The notes under the pieces: model-generated
What the model was told of the DNA's origin: nothing
Databases searched by the model: none
Seen by the model: only the letters and a program-made list of their open reading frames with translations
In this document: positions 42,270 to 50,098 of the stretch, in pieces
Layout: every line of letters starts with the position of its first letter
Position numbering within the stretch: the first letter of the stretch is position 1
NCBI RefSeq assembly: GCF_014384795.1
Contig: NZ_JACRSR010000005.1
Location: forward strand, 33,136-97,135
Reading direction: 5' to 3'
Length of the DNA: 64,000 nucleotides
DNA from: Gehongia tenuis
GTDB taxonomy: Bacteria; Bacillota; Clostridia; Christensenellales; NSJ-53
Position numbers and translations under genes: made by a program

Positions 42270-42824
42270 TTAATCTTTTGCGTAAATTTCGGGCTTGAGA
42301 ACGCAGATATCCGGAAGATTGCGGTAACGTTCATTATAATCAAGACCGTAGCCCACCACAAACTCGTCGGGAATGGAGAAACCCACGTAATCGGCCTTCA
42401 TATCCACCTTGCGTCGCTCGGGCTTATCCAATAGACAGCATATCTTGAGGGAATTGGGGTTGCGTGCGAGCAGCACCTGCTTCAATTTACTGAGGGTAAG
42501 CCCCGTGTCGATAATATCCTCCACAATCAAAACGTCCTGGCCCTCGATGTCGTTCTCGAGGTCTTTGGTCACATTCACCACGCCGGAGGTCACCGAGGAG
42601 CTGCCATAGCTTGACGCCATCATGAAGTCCATGGCCATGGGGAGCCCGATATGGCGGATAAGGTCCGCATAGTAAACCACGGCGCCCTTCAGGATGCCCA
42701 CCACAATAAGCCTGTTGGAGCCGGAAAAATCTCGTGTGATGGCCTGCCCCATCTCCTGGACCCGCTGTTCGATCTCCTCCTGGGTGCAAAGTACCTTGGC
42801 CACATCGTTCATCATCTCTGTCAT
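42270..42824 (-). CDS. hpt: Hypoxanthine phosphoribosyltransferase
   Basis: A 184-residue enzyme of purine salvage converting hypoxanthine or guanine and PRPP to nucleotide. The PRPP motif VLIVEDIIDTGLTL and the C-terminal loop DYVGFSIPDEFVVGYGLDYNE are typical. The ATG overlaps the tilS stop (ATGA), with GGGAGG upstream, so it is translationally coupled to tilS. Confidence 0.96.
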   Translation of the reverse strand: MTEMMNDVAKVLCTQEEIEQRVQEMGQAITRDFSGSNRLIVVGILKGAVVYYADLIRHIGLPMAMDFMMASSYGSSSVTSGVVNVTKDLENDIEGQDVLIVEDIIDTGLTLSKLKQVLLARNPNSLKICCLLDKPERRKVDMKADYVGFSIPDEFVVGYGLDYNERYRNLPDICVLKPEIYAKD

Positions 42825-44095
42825 GTTGAAGCCTCCCTATCATTTTGTCTTTCGATTCTTAAAACCATTCCTGGATTTTCTTCCAAGAACCCATGGTCCA
42901 TCGTCCAAAGCACCTGGGAACCACGGGCAATCACAGGATAGGTTTTGCGCTGCCAGACCTCATATTTTTGAAGCTCCTCCTTGAGCTTCACAGTCCTGCC
43001 GCCCCTGACGATATGATCCCCCGGCTGCCAAAATCGGGCCGCCGCATCCCTTAATCCGTTTGAGGCAACAACGATCAGCCGCCATCCCGGAAGATCGATC
43101 ACAGTCTGACCCGCCAAGGGAACCGGTTCCGTCCTTGGCAGCATACCCAAATAGCAGCTTTCCCGGCCCACCAAAAAGACACGATTTCGCAGCCACTGAA
43201 CGCTTCTTCGTCCTTCCCGCAGGGCAAAAAGGCTTTCCTCCACCTTTTCAAAGGTGAGATCCTTTAAAATATGCAGACGCTCGGCGGCAAGCCGGAGCAC
43301 CCGCCTCTGAAGAGCCAAGGGCAGCAGCCCAAGCGCCCCTTTGTTCAGTGTCAATCCGCCCATTTCGGGGCCGACATACGCCCTTAGAAACGCCTCAGCC
43401 TTCTCGTCAAGATATTGATCCTCCTTCCGAAAGACCGACGCATTGCGGGCAAGGGTGGCGGAAAGATTCGGGTTGAACGCCTTTAAGCGGGGCATAAGCT
43501 CCATACGGATTCGATTCCGTTCATAGGACGGATCCCCATTGGTGGCATCATATCGGCAGGGTATTCCCTTTTCATGGAGATAGATCAAAATCTCCGCCCT
43601 GCTTACATCCAGCATAGGCCGGATGTAGGGGCCCCTTTGATAGTCCATCCCCGCCATGGCCCTTGGGCCGCCGCCTCTTAGGAGCATCATCACGATGGTT
43701 TCCGCCTGATCGTCCAGATGATGGGCGAGAGCTACCTTACCCGGCTGCCCGTCCAGCGCTCTTTGAAAGCATTCATAGCGTGCAGCGCGGGCTGCTTCCT
43801 CCAGGGTCAAGCCCTCCCGGGCCCGAGCCGGAACGTTCACCGAGAAATCCGTCAGCGGAATGTTTTGCTTTCTGCAATACTCCCTTACAAACTCCGCATC
43901 CCGCAAGCTGTCCGCTCCTCGAATCCCATGCTCCACATGAATGGCCGCCAGCCGAAACCCCATCTCTCCTGAAAGGGCGCTAAGGACCGATATGAGGGCC
44001 ATGGAATCCGGTCCGCCGGACAGACCCACATGGATGAGTTCCCCTGGCGCGGCAAGCCTTTCCCTCTCCAGGGTGCGGCGAATTTTTTCAACCAT
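42821..44095 (-). CDS. tilS: tRNA(Ile)-lysidine synthase TilS
   Basis: A 424-residue N-type ATP pyrophosphatase with the SGGPDS P-loop at residues 26-31 and HLDDQAETIVM for the conserved HxxDDxxET element. It attaches lysine to C34 of tRNA-Ile(CAU) so that it reads AUA. The C-terminal TilS domain is present to about residue 405. First gene of the tilS-hpt-ftsH operon. Confidence 0.96.
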   Translation of the reverse strand: MVEKIRRTLERERLAAPGELIHVGLSGGPDSMALISVLSALSGEMGFRLAAIHVEHGIRGADSLRDAEFVREYCRKQNIPLTDFSVNVPARAREGLTLEEAARAARYECFQRALDGQPGKVALAHHLDDQAETIVMMLLRGGGPRAMAGMDYQRGPYIRPMLDVSRAEILIYLHEKGIPCRYDATNGDPSYERNRIRMELMPRLKAFNPNLSATLARNASVFRKEDQYLDEKAEAFLRAYVGPEMGGLTLNKGALGLLPLALQRRVLRLAAERLHILKDLTFEKVEESLFALREGRRSVQWLRNRVFLVGRESCYLGMLPRTEPVPLAGQTVIDLPGWRLIVVASNGLRDAAARFWQPGDHIVRGGRTVKLKEELQKYEVWQRKTYPVIARGSQVLWTMDHGFLEENPGMVLRIERQNDREAST

Positions 44096-44182
44096 GGCTT
44101 TCCTCCTGCTGGTATGGCACTATTGTATCCATTTTTGGAGGGTGTGGCAACGGAAAAAACAAAGTTGGTGTCGGAAAAGCTC

Positions 44183-44211
44183 TTGTCAGGCCAAGGGATT
44201 GTCGATATGAT
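44183..44211 (+). promoter_or_regulatory. Promoter of the orphan 128-residue gene
   Basis: TTGTCA (44183-44188), 17-base spacer, TATGAT (44206-44211), in front of a gene that stands alone on the plus strand. Confidence 0.65.
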
Positions 44212-44243
44212 AAGGACAGTACGATAAAAGGATGGATGCTTTC

Positions 44244-44630
44244 ATGAACGAGGATTGGACGGACGAGCTCAGCGAATGGAACCCGGCTCTCGGCGTGCCG
44301 CGGCTGTCCAAGCTGGGAATGGATGATCCGCCCCGTGAGGAATCGTGGGATGTGGAGGATATCGTGCGCTCATTGGAACATCCTCCGTTGCCGGACGCAC
44401 CCGTATGCGAAAGCGCCCCCCGCCAGGAGGATATACCGGCGCCTTCCTTAGGAAAGGCATGGGGAGCGGAGGCCGTGGCCGCCGCTTTGGTACCCCTTGC
44501 CAGCCTTCATGAGATTGCGCTGCCCGCCTGGCAGTACGATTACGATAAGTATCTCGATTTTCCCAGCACCACCCGATTGGCCCGCAACCGAAAAAAGCGG
44601 GGGTTTTGGTGGCGCCTTTTTCATCATTAG
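44244..44630 (+). CDS. Orphan acidic protein of unknown function
   Basis: A 128-residue protein; start at 44244 after AAAAGGATGG (a longer frame starts at 44232 with no proper spacing). It is acidic and Pro/Glu/Asp-rich, with a Trp-rich N-terminus (EDWTDELSEWNPAL) and a basic C-terminus (RNRKKRGFWWRLFHH). No signal, no domain recognised; apparently disordered. It lies alone on the plus strand between minus-strand tilS and spoIIE, with its own promoter and a bidirectional terminator, which argues that it is real. Confidence 0.65.
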   Translation: MNEDWTDELSEWNPALGVPRLSKLGMDDPPREESWDVEDIVRSLEHPPLPDAPVCESAPRQEDIPAPSLGKAWGAEAVAAALVPLASLHEIALPAWQYDYDKYLDFPSTTRLARNRKKRGFWWRLFHH

Positions 44631-44640
44631 CTTCGCAAAC

Positions 44641-44671
44641 AAAAAAGAGGCTCTTTCGAGCCTCTTTTTTT
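44641..44671. terminator. Bidirectional terminator between the orphan gene and spoIIE
   Basis: Perfect 13-bp stem AAAAAAGAGGCTC / GAGCCTCTTTTTT with TTTC loop; works for both convergent genes. Confidence 0.93.
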
Positions 44672-46973
44672 ATCGAATATGTTTGTAGATGCGGCTGACC
44701 ATCACCGTCATGTCATCCCCCACGCCCAGTTTGCCCGATTCCTCCATGATATGGTGACAGATGTTTTCCGGGGTCATCACCGGTGCCTTGGTGAGGGTCC
44801 GCTCCATCCAAAGCTCCTCTTTGATGCCCAGCTTTTCTGTGACACCGTCGGTGACCATGATGATGAAATCGCCGTCCCGCACCGTGCGCTGAGTGCATAC
44901 CGGCTGTACCTCCTCCAGGATACCCATCGGGAGGGTAGGTGCATAGATACGCTCCACCTTGCCCTGGCGCAGGATGTAGGAGGACACGGCGCCAATCTTG
45001 ACAAAGTTGGCCTGGCCTTCCACCAGATCCATGAGGCAAAGGTCCACCGTGGAAAAGACTTCATCCACACTGCGGAGCAGCAGAACCTGGTTGATGGTGC
45101 TGAAAATGACATCCTCCGTGAAGCCCGATTCATAGAACTGTTCCAGCAGGGATAGGGTGGCCGCCGATTCCTTCTGAGCCCTTGGACCGGAGCCCATACC
45201 ATCCGAGAGTGCCATGAGATACCGGCCGTCCCGGAGCTGTCCAAAGGAATAGCTGTCCCCGGACACCTCGTCCAGCGCTCTTCTGGCGATGCCCGTCATC
45301 ACCTCGTAGACCGGCGCTTCCTCCAAGATGATCTCACAGGTCCCCATCTGGGGCCGGCAGGGGCCTTGAGCGATGCGCATGGGCCGTTCCATGGCGGCAC
45401 TCACCGCCTGCACCACCCGCTTGTGGCAGCTCACCGGCGTGCGGCAGGAAGGCACCTCCAGAAATACACTGAATCTGCCGCCGACGGTTTGCTGAACGCA
45501 CACCTGCTTGCAGTAAACGCCGTCCTTGTCCAGCTCCTGAACGATGCGCATTTCCTTGGCAGGATCAAAACGGATGGATAGATCGAGCTCCTCGGCCAGG
45601 CCCCGGACCACGTTGCCCACGCCTTTCAGCTGCTGACCCACCAGCATCCGGCTTTGTACCAGATGATCCTCCCATTCCTTGCGGGAGCGTTCCTCAGCCG
45701 TCACGTCCTCCATAACCTTGATAAGCTGATTTAGGCGGTAGCACTGCTTTTGGAAAGCCTCCGGAGCCATGATCGTGCTTCCGATTCCCTGCTTTTGAAT
45801 GCGCTCCCAGAGGAGCTGAATGGGCGGCGCCGCATAGGGGGCGCTCTCCCGCCAGCACCAGCTTGCCTTGGCACAGCCCCGGCAGGCGCAGTAGGCCACG
45901 CGCTTGAGGGCGGGCTGTTTGGGCGGCACCTGGGTAACCATCTCCTCGAAGGCATCCCCCATCTGACCAAAGATTCCGGAGAACTCCCTGAGCCGTGTCA
46001 CCCCCATACGCTGTGTTCGGTTCATGACCTGCTGCTGGCGGAGCGCACGCTGGGCGCTGCCATCCATATACACCGACAGCTTGTCCATCCAGTTCTTGGG
46101 GATCACTGCGAAAAAAGCGGCGGCACACAGCATATCCGCCAGGGAGAGCAGCACCTGCGTGGACGAGTTGAGAAAAAACGTGATCACCGTATTGGTGAGA
46201 ATAAAGCAAAACATCATACCCCAGCGCTTGAGGGGCCGCGCCGCACCCGCTACAAAGGCACTGGCGCAAAAACTGGCCATGGTGGCAGCATCCATCTTGC
46301 CGGAAAGCACAAAGAGCATGGACAGCAGAATAGCGCTCCCGCCGGCGATGCCCGGTCCCGCCACGAAGCCCGCCGACAGGACCAGTGTGAAGGCAAGGAT
46401 GTTTCTGAGATGAACGCCCCACAGCGTGATATCAAGGCCCAGAAACAGCACCCCGGCAAAGATAAGCAGATAGGCTGTTTCCTCCGCCGTCAGAAAGTTG
46501 CGTTTGGTGTCCTTAATGGCTCTCAACGCACCCTGGAACACGAAGATCATCAGCCCGCCCATACCCGCTGCCGCCAGGGTGACCAATTTATCGAACACCA
46601 GCGGGGAAGCAAAAAGCATCCGCGGCAGATAGAGCACCACAAAAAACACCGCCACAAAGCCAAGGGTGGGCTTGCGCTTGATATGCCGCAGGCCAAAGTG
46701 GGTGGCGGCCAGCATGACAGGCACCAACGCATCGCTCCATGCGCCAAAGCCTCCGCCGATGACGGCGCCCAAAGCCGCGCCAATGGCCATGGGATACACC
46801 GGCGTTCCCGCAAGCATGGCCGCGGCAACCGCCGCCGCGCCAAAACTGCCCGCGGCGCCCATCATGGACGCCTGTCCCAAAAACAGGCTTATTACCAGCC
46901 AAAGCGCCTCCCAGAGCACCTCACGGCGCAGAACAAATGGCGTCCTGGATGTTTTCATTCGTATAACGGACAT
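44670..46973 (-). CDS. spoIIE: Stage II sporulation protein E (SpoIIE)
   Basis: A 767-residue protein, start at 46973 (ATG) where AGGGGA gives normal spacing; a TTG at 46982 sits on the ribosome site. Residues 20-330 are about ten membrane helices; the central regulatory region follows; residues 550-767 are a PP2C-type Ser/Thr phosphatase with ALSDGMGSGPRAQKESA (metal-binding Asp) and DFIIMVTDGVTE. SpoIIE dephosphorylates SpoIIAA-P to free SigF in the forespore and also helps place the polar septum. Alone on the minus strand with a Spo0A-type promoter. Confidence 0.96.
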   Translation of the reverse strand: MSVIRMKTSRTPFVLRREVLWEALWLVISLFLGQASMMGAAGSFGAAAVAAAMLAGTPVYPMAIGAALGAVIGGGFGAWSDALVPVMLAATHFGLRHIKRKPTLGFVAVFFVVLYLPRMLFASPLVFDKLVTLAAAGMGGLMIFVFQGALRAIKDTKRNFLTAEETAYLLIFAGVLFLGLDITLWGVHLRNILAFTLVLSAGFVAGPGIAGGSAILLSMLFVLSGKMDAATMASFCASAFVAGAARPLKRWGMMFCFILTNTVITFFLNSSTQVLLSLADMLCAAAFFAVIPKNWMDKLSVYMDGSAQRALRQQQVMNRTQRMGVTRLREFSGIFGQMGDAFEEMVTQVPPKQPALKRVAYCACRGCAKASWCWRESAPYAAPPIQLLWERIQKQGIGSTIMAPEAFQKQCYRLNQLIKVMEDVTAEERSRKEWEDHLVQSRMLVGQQLKGVGNVVRGLAEELDLSIRFDPAKEMRIVQELDKDGVYCKQVCVQQTVGGRFSVFLEVPSCRTPVSCHKRVVQAVSAAMERPMRIAQGPCRPQMGTCEIILEEAPVYEVMTGIARRALDEVSGDSYSFGQLRDGRYLMALSDGMGSGPRAQKESAATLSLLEQFYESGFTEDVIFSTINQVLLLRSVDEVFSTVDLCLMDLVEGQANFVKIGAVSSYILRQGKVERIYAPTLPMGILEEVQPVCTQRTVRDGDFIIMVTDGVTEKLGIKEELWMERTLTKAPVMTPENICHHIMEESGKLGVGDDMTVMVSRIYKHIR

Positions 46974-47360
46974 GACCCACAATCCCCTTTTACTTGATTT
47001 CTACTTCATTATAAGGGGATCGGTCGACGGCATTTTGTCAACTGGTGGTACCGGAAAGACCCAATCGTGCGACACAAGCGTCTCTTTCTCATCAGGTATC
47101 CCATTCAATCCCGCCTGTTCGGGATATTTCCCATGTTTTCGCACGCGAATCCCAAGGGATTTATTTTGCAAGATTTTCTCTGGAATCTAGGATCACGGAT
47201 TGCGTTATGTAAACATATTGCCAGCCGCTCCTGACTCGCCTTTTAAAATCCCATCCGGGACGATGTCCGCCACAGCTGTCTTGATGAATGCGCTTTCGGT
47301 CCAGGTTTGCGGTTCTGATTCTATTCATAGGCCATTGCAAGGAAACAGCACAATAGGCAT
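46974..47360. other. Control region upstream of spoIIE
   Basis: 387 bases with no gene. It holds the spoIIE promoter and a possible Spo0A site TGCGACA (47068-47074, plus strand; six of seven bases of a 0A box on the minus strand). The rest, up to the tRNA terminator, shows nothing recognisable. Confidence 0.45.
47008..47041 (-). promoter_or_regulatory. spoIIE promoter with 22-base spacer
   Basis: On the minus strand TTGACA (47041-47036) and TATAAT (47013-47008), both perfect, separated by 22 bases. Spo0A-activated spoII promoters of Bacillus have the same abnormally long spacing. An ordinary SigA promoter would have 16-18. Confidence 0.75.
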
Positions 47361-47391
47361 AAAAAAACGGGACAAGCAAATGCTTGTCCCG
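47361..47391 (-). terminator. Intrinsic terminator after tRNA-Met
   Basis: 11-bp stem CGGGACAAGCA / TGCTTGTCCCG with two-base loop and seven T on the minus strand. Confidence 0.92.
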
Positions 47392-47394
47392 ACA

Positions 47395-47471
47395 TGGTAG
47401 CGGCGAGTGGGGTCGAACCACCGACACTACGGGTATGAACCGTATGCTCTAGCCAACTGAGCTACGCCGCC
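47395..47471 (-). tRNA. tRNA-Met (CAT)
   Basis: 77 bases including an encoded CCA. Acceptor stem GGCGGCG / CGCCGCT, D arm GCTCAGTTGGCTAGAGC, anticodon arm TACGG-TTCATAC-CCGTA with anticodon CAT, and T arm GTGGTTCGACCCCAC. The first pair is G-U. A CAT anticodon could in principle belong to initiator or Ile2 tRNA; the A-T-rich D arm and close similarity to known elongator tRNA-Met favour elongator Met. A terminator follows directly. Confidence 0.93.
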
Positions 47472-47531
47472 ATGTTGTTGACACGGTGATTATTTTAACA
47501 TTGTCCAAGCCCCGTGTCAATACTTTTCTAA

Positions 47532-48257
47532 TTATTCCTCATGGGATAGGTCTTCATTCCATGTACCCAAGGCTTCCCTGCCCTTCTCACTGAGGGCATA
47601 GCTGCCGCGGCCCACCCGGACAAACCAGCCATAGGCATTCTTCTGCAGGACGGTTTCACAGGCCAGCAGATTCCGTGCCCGCAGCTGTCTCAGGGTTTGA
47701 GGACCCTGCGCCAGGGCTTTGGCCACCAGGAAGGATTTTTGCCGATAGACGGTCATGATGGGCACGCCCACGCTGCCTCCCACGTTGACGTCCCCTTCCC
47801 GGCCGGAAAATTCTTCAAAGATCTTGGTTCTGCGCCGGGGATTGAAGCGCTGGACCGAATCCACGGCTTTGGCTTCAAACATCAGCTGTACCGCAAGCTC
47901 ACCCAGCATATCCTCGCCCACAAGGAGCAAACCGATGCCAAGACGCTTCAGCAGAGCACAAATCTTCTGCCACCGGGCGGTGTAGAGGGTTCTGCCCCGC
48001 TTGGGCACCGCCACATAGACGTAGTCCATGTACTGCTGCCGGTTGCTGGCTTGTAAGAGCAGATCAAAGTTGATATTGAGTTTGAGTTCAATGGCCACCA
48101 TGTGGTTGTCCCTTACCGCCAGGACATCCACGTAGTTGACTTCCGCTTTCACATCATAGCCCTGAGCCTGCCAAAACTGTCGTACTGGCACATAAAGATC
48201 CCGCTCATTTTTCAGGCGGCTTGGGCAGGATTTCACTTTCCGGTATGCTGGATCCAT
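47532..48257 (-). CDS. DUF2161-like PD-(D/E)XK protein with winged-helix tail
   Basis: A 241-residue protein. The core DVLAVRDNHMVAIELKLNI has the Asp...Glu-x-Lys pattern of the PD-(D/E)XK nuclease fold, as in the DUF2161 family; whether it cuts DNA is unknown. Residues 160-240 look like a winged helix (SFLVAKALAQGPQTLRQLRARN, YALSEKGREALG). AGGAGAG precedes the ATG. No restriction-modification partner is adjacent. It follows the Cys/Met enzyme in the same direction. Confidence 0.7.
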   Translation of the reverse strand: MDPAYRKVKSCPSRLKNERDLYVPVRQFWQAQGYDVKAEVNYVDVLAVRDNHMVAIELKLNINFDLLLQASNRQQYMDYVYVAVPKRGRTLYTARWQKICALLKRLGIGLLLVGEDMLGELAVQLMFEAKAVDSVQRFNPRRRTKIFEEFSGREGDVNVGGSVGVPIMTVYRQKSFLVAKALAQGPQTLRQLRARNLLACETVLQKNAYGWFVRVGRGSYALSEKGREALGTWNEDLSHEE

Positions 48258-48274
48258 ATTCTCTCCTATACTAG

Positions 48275-48306
48275 AAACAGGGGCCTGTGATCATCACAAG
48301 CCCCTG
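48275..48306 (-). terminator. Terminator hairpin after the Cys/Met enzyme gene
   Basis: Stem CAGGGGC-C-TGTGA / TCACA-A-GCCCCTG; the minus-strand tail TTTCT is short, so strength is uncertain. Confidence 0.65.
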
Positions 48307-48311
48307 CTATC

Positions 48312-49445
48312 TTAATTCAAAGCCTGAGCAAGGTCGTCGATAATGTCCTGAACGTCCTCAATACCCACGGAAAGGCGCATAAAACGATCGGTAATGCCCA
48401 GCTTCAGCCTGGCCTCCTCAGGCACGGAAGCATGGGTCTGCGTCAGGGGATAGGTGATCAGTGTCTCGGTTCCGCCGAGGCTTTCCGCAAACATGATCAT
48501 CTTCACATTCTCGATCACCCGATGCACCGTCTCCACGCTGTCCACGGTGAAGGAAAGCATGCCGCCAAAACCGCTGGCCTGGCGGCTGGAAATCTCATAG
48601 CCGGGATGATCGGGGAAACCCACATAGTACACTTTCTCCACCCGGGGATGGTTCCGCAGCCATTCGGCCACTTTCCGGGTGTTCTCCTCGTGGCGCTGCA
48701 TGCGAAGGGCCAAGGTCTTTATACCCCGAAGGATCAGCCAGCTGTCCAAAGGCGCAAGGCCCGCACCCTCGGTGCCCACCATGAGCTTAAAGTGCTCGGC
48801 CAATTCGGGATCTTTGACCACGATGAGCCCGGCCATGGTGTCATGATGTCCGCCCAGGAACTTGGTGGCGCTGTGCAGTACAATATCGGCACCCAGATTC
48901 AGGGGTTTTTGCAAATAGGGGGTCAAAAAGGTGTTGTCCACAACCGTATAAGCGCCATGTGCTTTGGCGATCTTGGCGATGGCCGCGATATCCGCGACCT
49001 TCATGGTGGGATTGGTGGGCGTCTCCACAAACACCAGCTTGGTATTGGGTCTCATCGCCGCTTCGATGGCATCAAGATTGCCGGGGTCCACAAAGGTGAA
49101 TTCAACCTTATAGCGGGACCAGATCTTCTCAATCATGCGGTAGGTGCCGCCATACACGTCATCGGAGATAACGGCATGATCCCCGGCGGAAAGCAGAGAG
49201 AACACGGCCATATCCGCCGCAAGGCCGGTGGTGTAGGCGAACCCATGGGTTCCCTCCTCTAGCATGGCGATGGTCTCCTCCAGCGCCTGGCGGGTGGGGT
49301 TCTGGATTCTTGAATAGTCATATCCGCAGGATTCGGACAGGCTGGGATGCTTATAAGTGGTGGTTTGATAGATGGGAACACATATCGAACCTGTGGCAGG
49401 ATCACATTTGCCCGTACCGTGAACAACCTGGGAATCAAACTTCAT
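48312..49445 (-). CDS. Cys/Met metabolism PLP-dependent enzyme (cystathionine gamma-synthase or O-acylhomoserine sulfhydrylase)
   Basis: A 377-residue enzyme; start at the ATG 49445 after GAGGTG (a TTG two codons upstream is too close). PLP-binding Lys is in HSATKFLGGHHD; YSRIQNPTRQALE and TLGS-type loops are conserved. Family members make cystathionine or homocysteine from O-acylhomoserine, or split cystathionine (gamma-lyase); the reaction is not decided by sequence alone. Single gene with promoter inside the preceding terminator. No SAM riboswitch or T-box was recognised upstream. Confidence 0.85.
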   Translation of the reverse strand: MKFDSQVVHGTGKCDPATGSICVPIYQTTTYKHPSLSESCGYDYSRIQNPTRQALEETIAMLEEGTHGFAYTTGLAADMAVFSLLSAGDHAVISDDVYGGTYRMIEKIWSRYKVEFTFVDPGNLDAIEAAMRPNTKLVFVETPTNPTMKVADIAAIAKIAKAHGAYTVVDNTFLTPYLQKPLNLGADIVLHSATKFLGGHHDTMAGLIVVKDPELAEHFKLMVGTEGAGLAPLDSWLILRGIKTLALRMQRHEENTRKVAEWLRNHPRVEKVYYVGFPDHPGYEISSRQASGFGGMLSFTVDSVETVHRVIENVKMIMFAESLGGTETLITYPLTQTHASVPEEARLKLGITDRFMRLSVGIEDVQDIIDDLAQALN

Positions 49446-49474
49446 GGACAAACACCTCTTATTCTTTATTACTA

Positions 49475-49509
49475 GAAAAAACCAAGCCCATTATACCATG
49501 GGCCTGGTT
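49475..49509 (-). terminator. Terminator of gtrA-like gene with embedded promoter
   Basis: 12-bp stem AACCAAGCCCAT / ATGGGCCTGGTT with a TATACC loop and a T-run on the minus strand. The -10 box of the next promoter lies in the stem-loop. Confidence 0.8.
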
Positions 49510-49518
49510 CAAGTGCAA
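49490..49518 (-). promoter_or_regulatory. Promoter of the Cys/Met enzyme gene
   Basis: Minus strand TTGCAC (49518-49513), 17-base spacer, TATAAT (49495-49490). It overlaps the terminator hairpin of the upstream gene. Confidence 0.6.
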
Positions 49519-49542
49519 TCCATTCGGCATTTGTTTACATAA

Positions 49543-50007
49543 TTATTGTTCCTGGATTACCGCGCCATTATTTGCCTTCCCCTTCTTGCGATACAGCAAA
49601 ACTTTGCGGCAGATAAAGTTAAAGAAGAAGGTGACCATGCTGGCAATGAGCTTGGAGAGCACATAGAACCAGCCGAACACTTCCGTAAAAAGAGCCATGA
49701 TCAGGTTGTTTAAAATGAGACCGAAAATGCCGATCACGCCATAACTGATGAACTCCTTGAAACGGTTCTGGTTGGTCTTAAAGATCCAGTTGATGCTAAG
49801 AAAGAAGTTGGTCAAAAGGCCGGCGATAAAGCTGATGGACGCCGCCACCAGATAGTGGAGGCCCACCGCTTCCTTCAAAAGCACCATGATGCCATAGTCC
49901 ACCACCGTCGCCAGTCCTGCAACGAAGAAATACCGGAAAAGCTGAATGATGGCCTTGTCCGTATCCTCCACCATCCATTTATGCCAAAGCTTTTTGATCC
50001 AATCCAA
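49543..50007 (-). CDS. GtrA family membrane protein
   Basis: About 154 residues with four membrane helices (about 25-45, 50-70, 90-110, 118-138) and the GtrA motif FLSINWIFKTNQNRFKEF between helices 2 and 3. The best-spaced start is a TTG at 50007 after AGGAAG; GTG at 50016 touches it. GtrA-like proteins help flip polyprenyl-linked sugars used for teichoic acid or polysaccharide decoration. No glycosyltransferase is adjacent. Confidence 0.85.
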   Translation of the reverse strand: MDWIKKLWHKWMVEDTDKAIIQLFRYFFVAGLATVVDYGIMVLLKEAVGLHYLVAASISFIAGLLTNFFLSINWIFKTNQNRFKEFISYGVIGIFGLILNNLIMALFTEVFGWFYVLSKLIASMVTFFFNFICRKVLLYRKKGKANNGAVIQEQ

Positions 50008-50098
50008 GCCGAACACTTCCTATCATCTTGATATTTCCATCAGGCCGCGTCCATTATACTCCAACGGTGCCAAAAAACAAAACAATTTTATGCAAATT

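Noticed and set aside
48246..49542. SAM riboswitch or T-box before the Cys/Met enzyme
   Set aside because: The leader is too short and no conserved T-box or SAM motif is visible.
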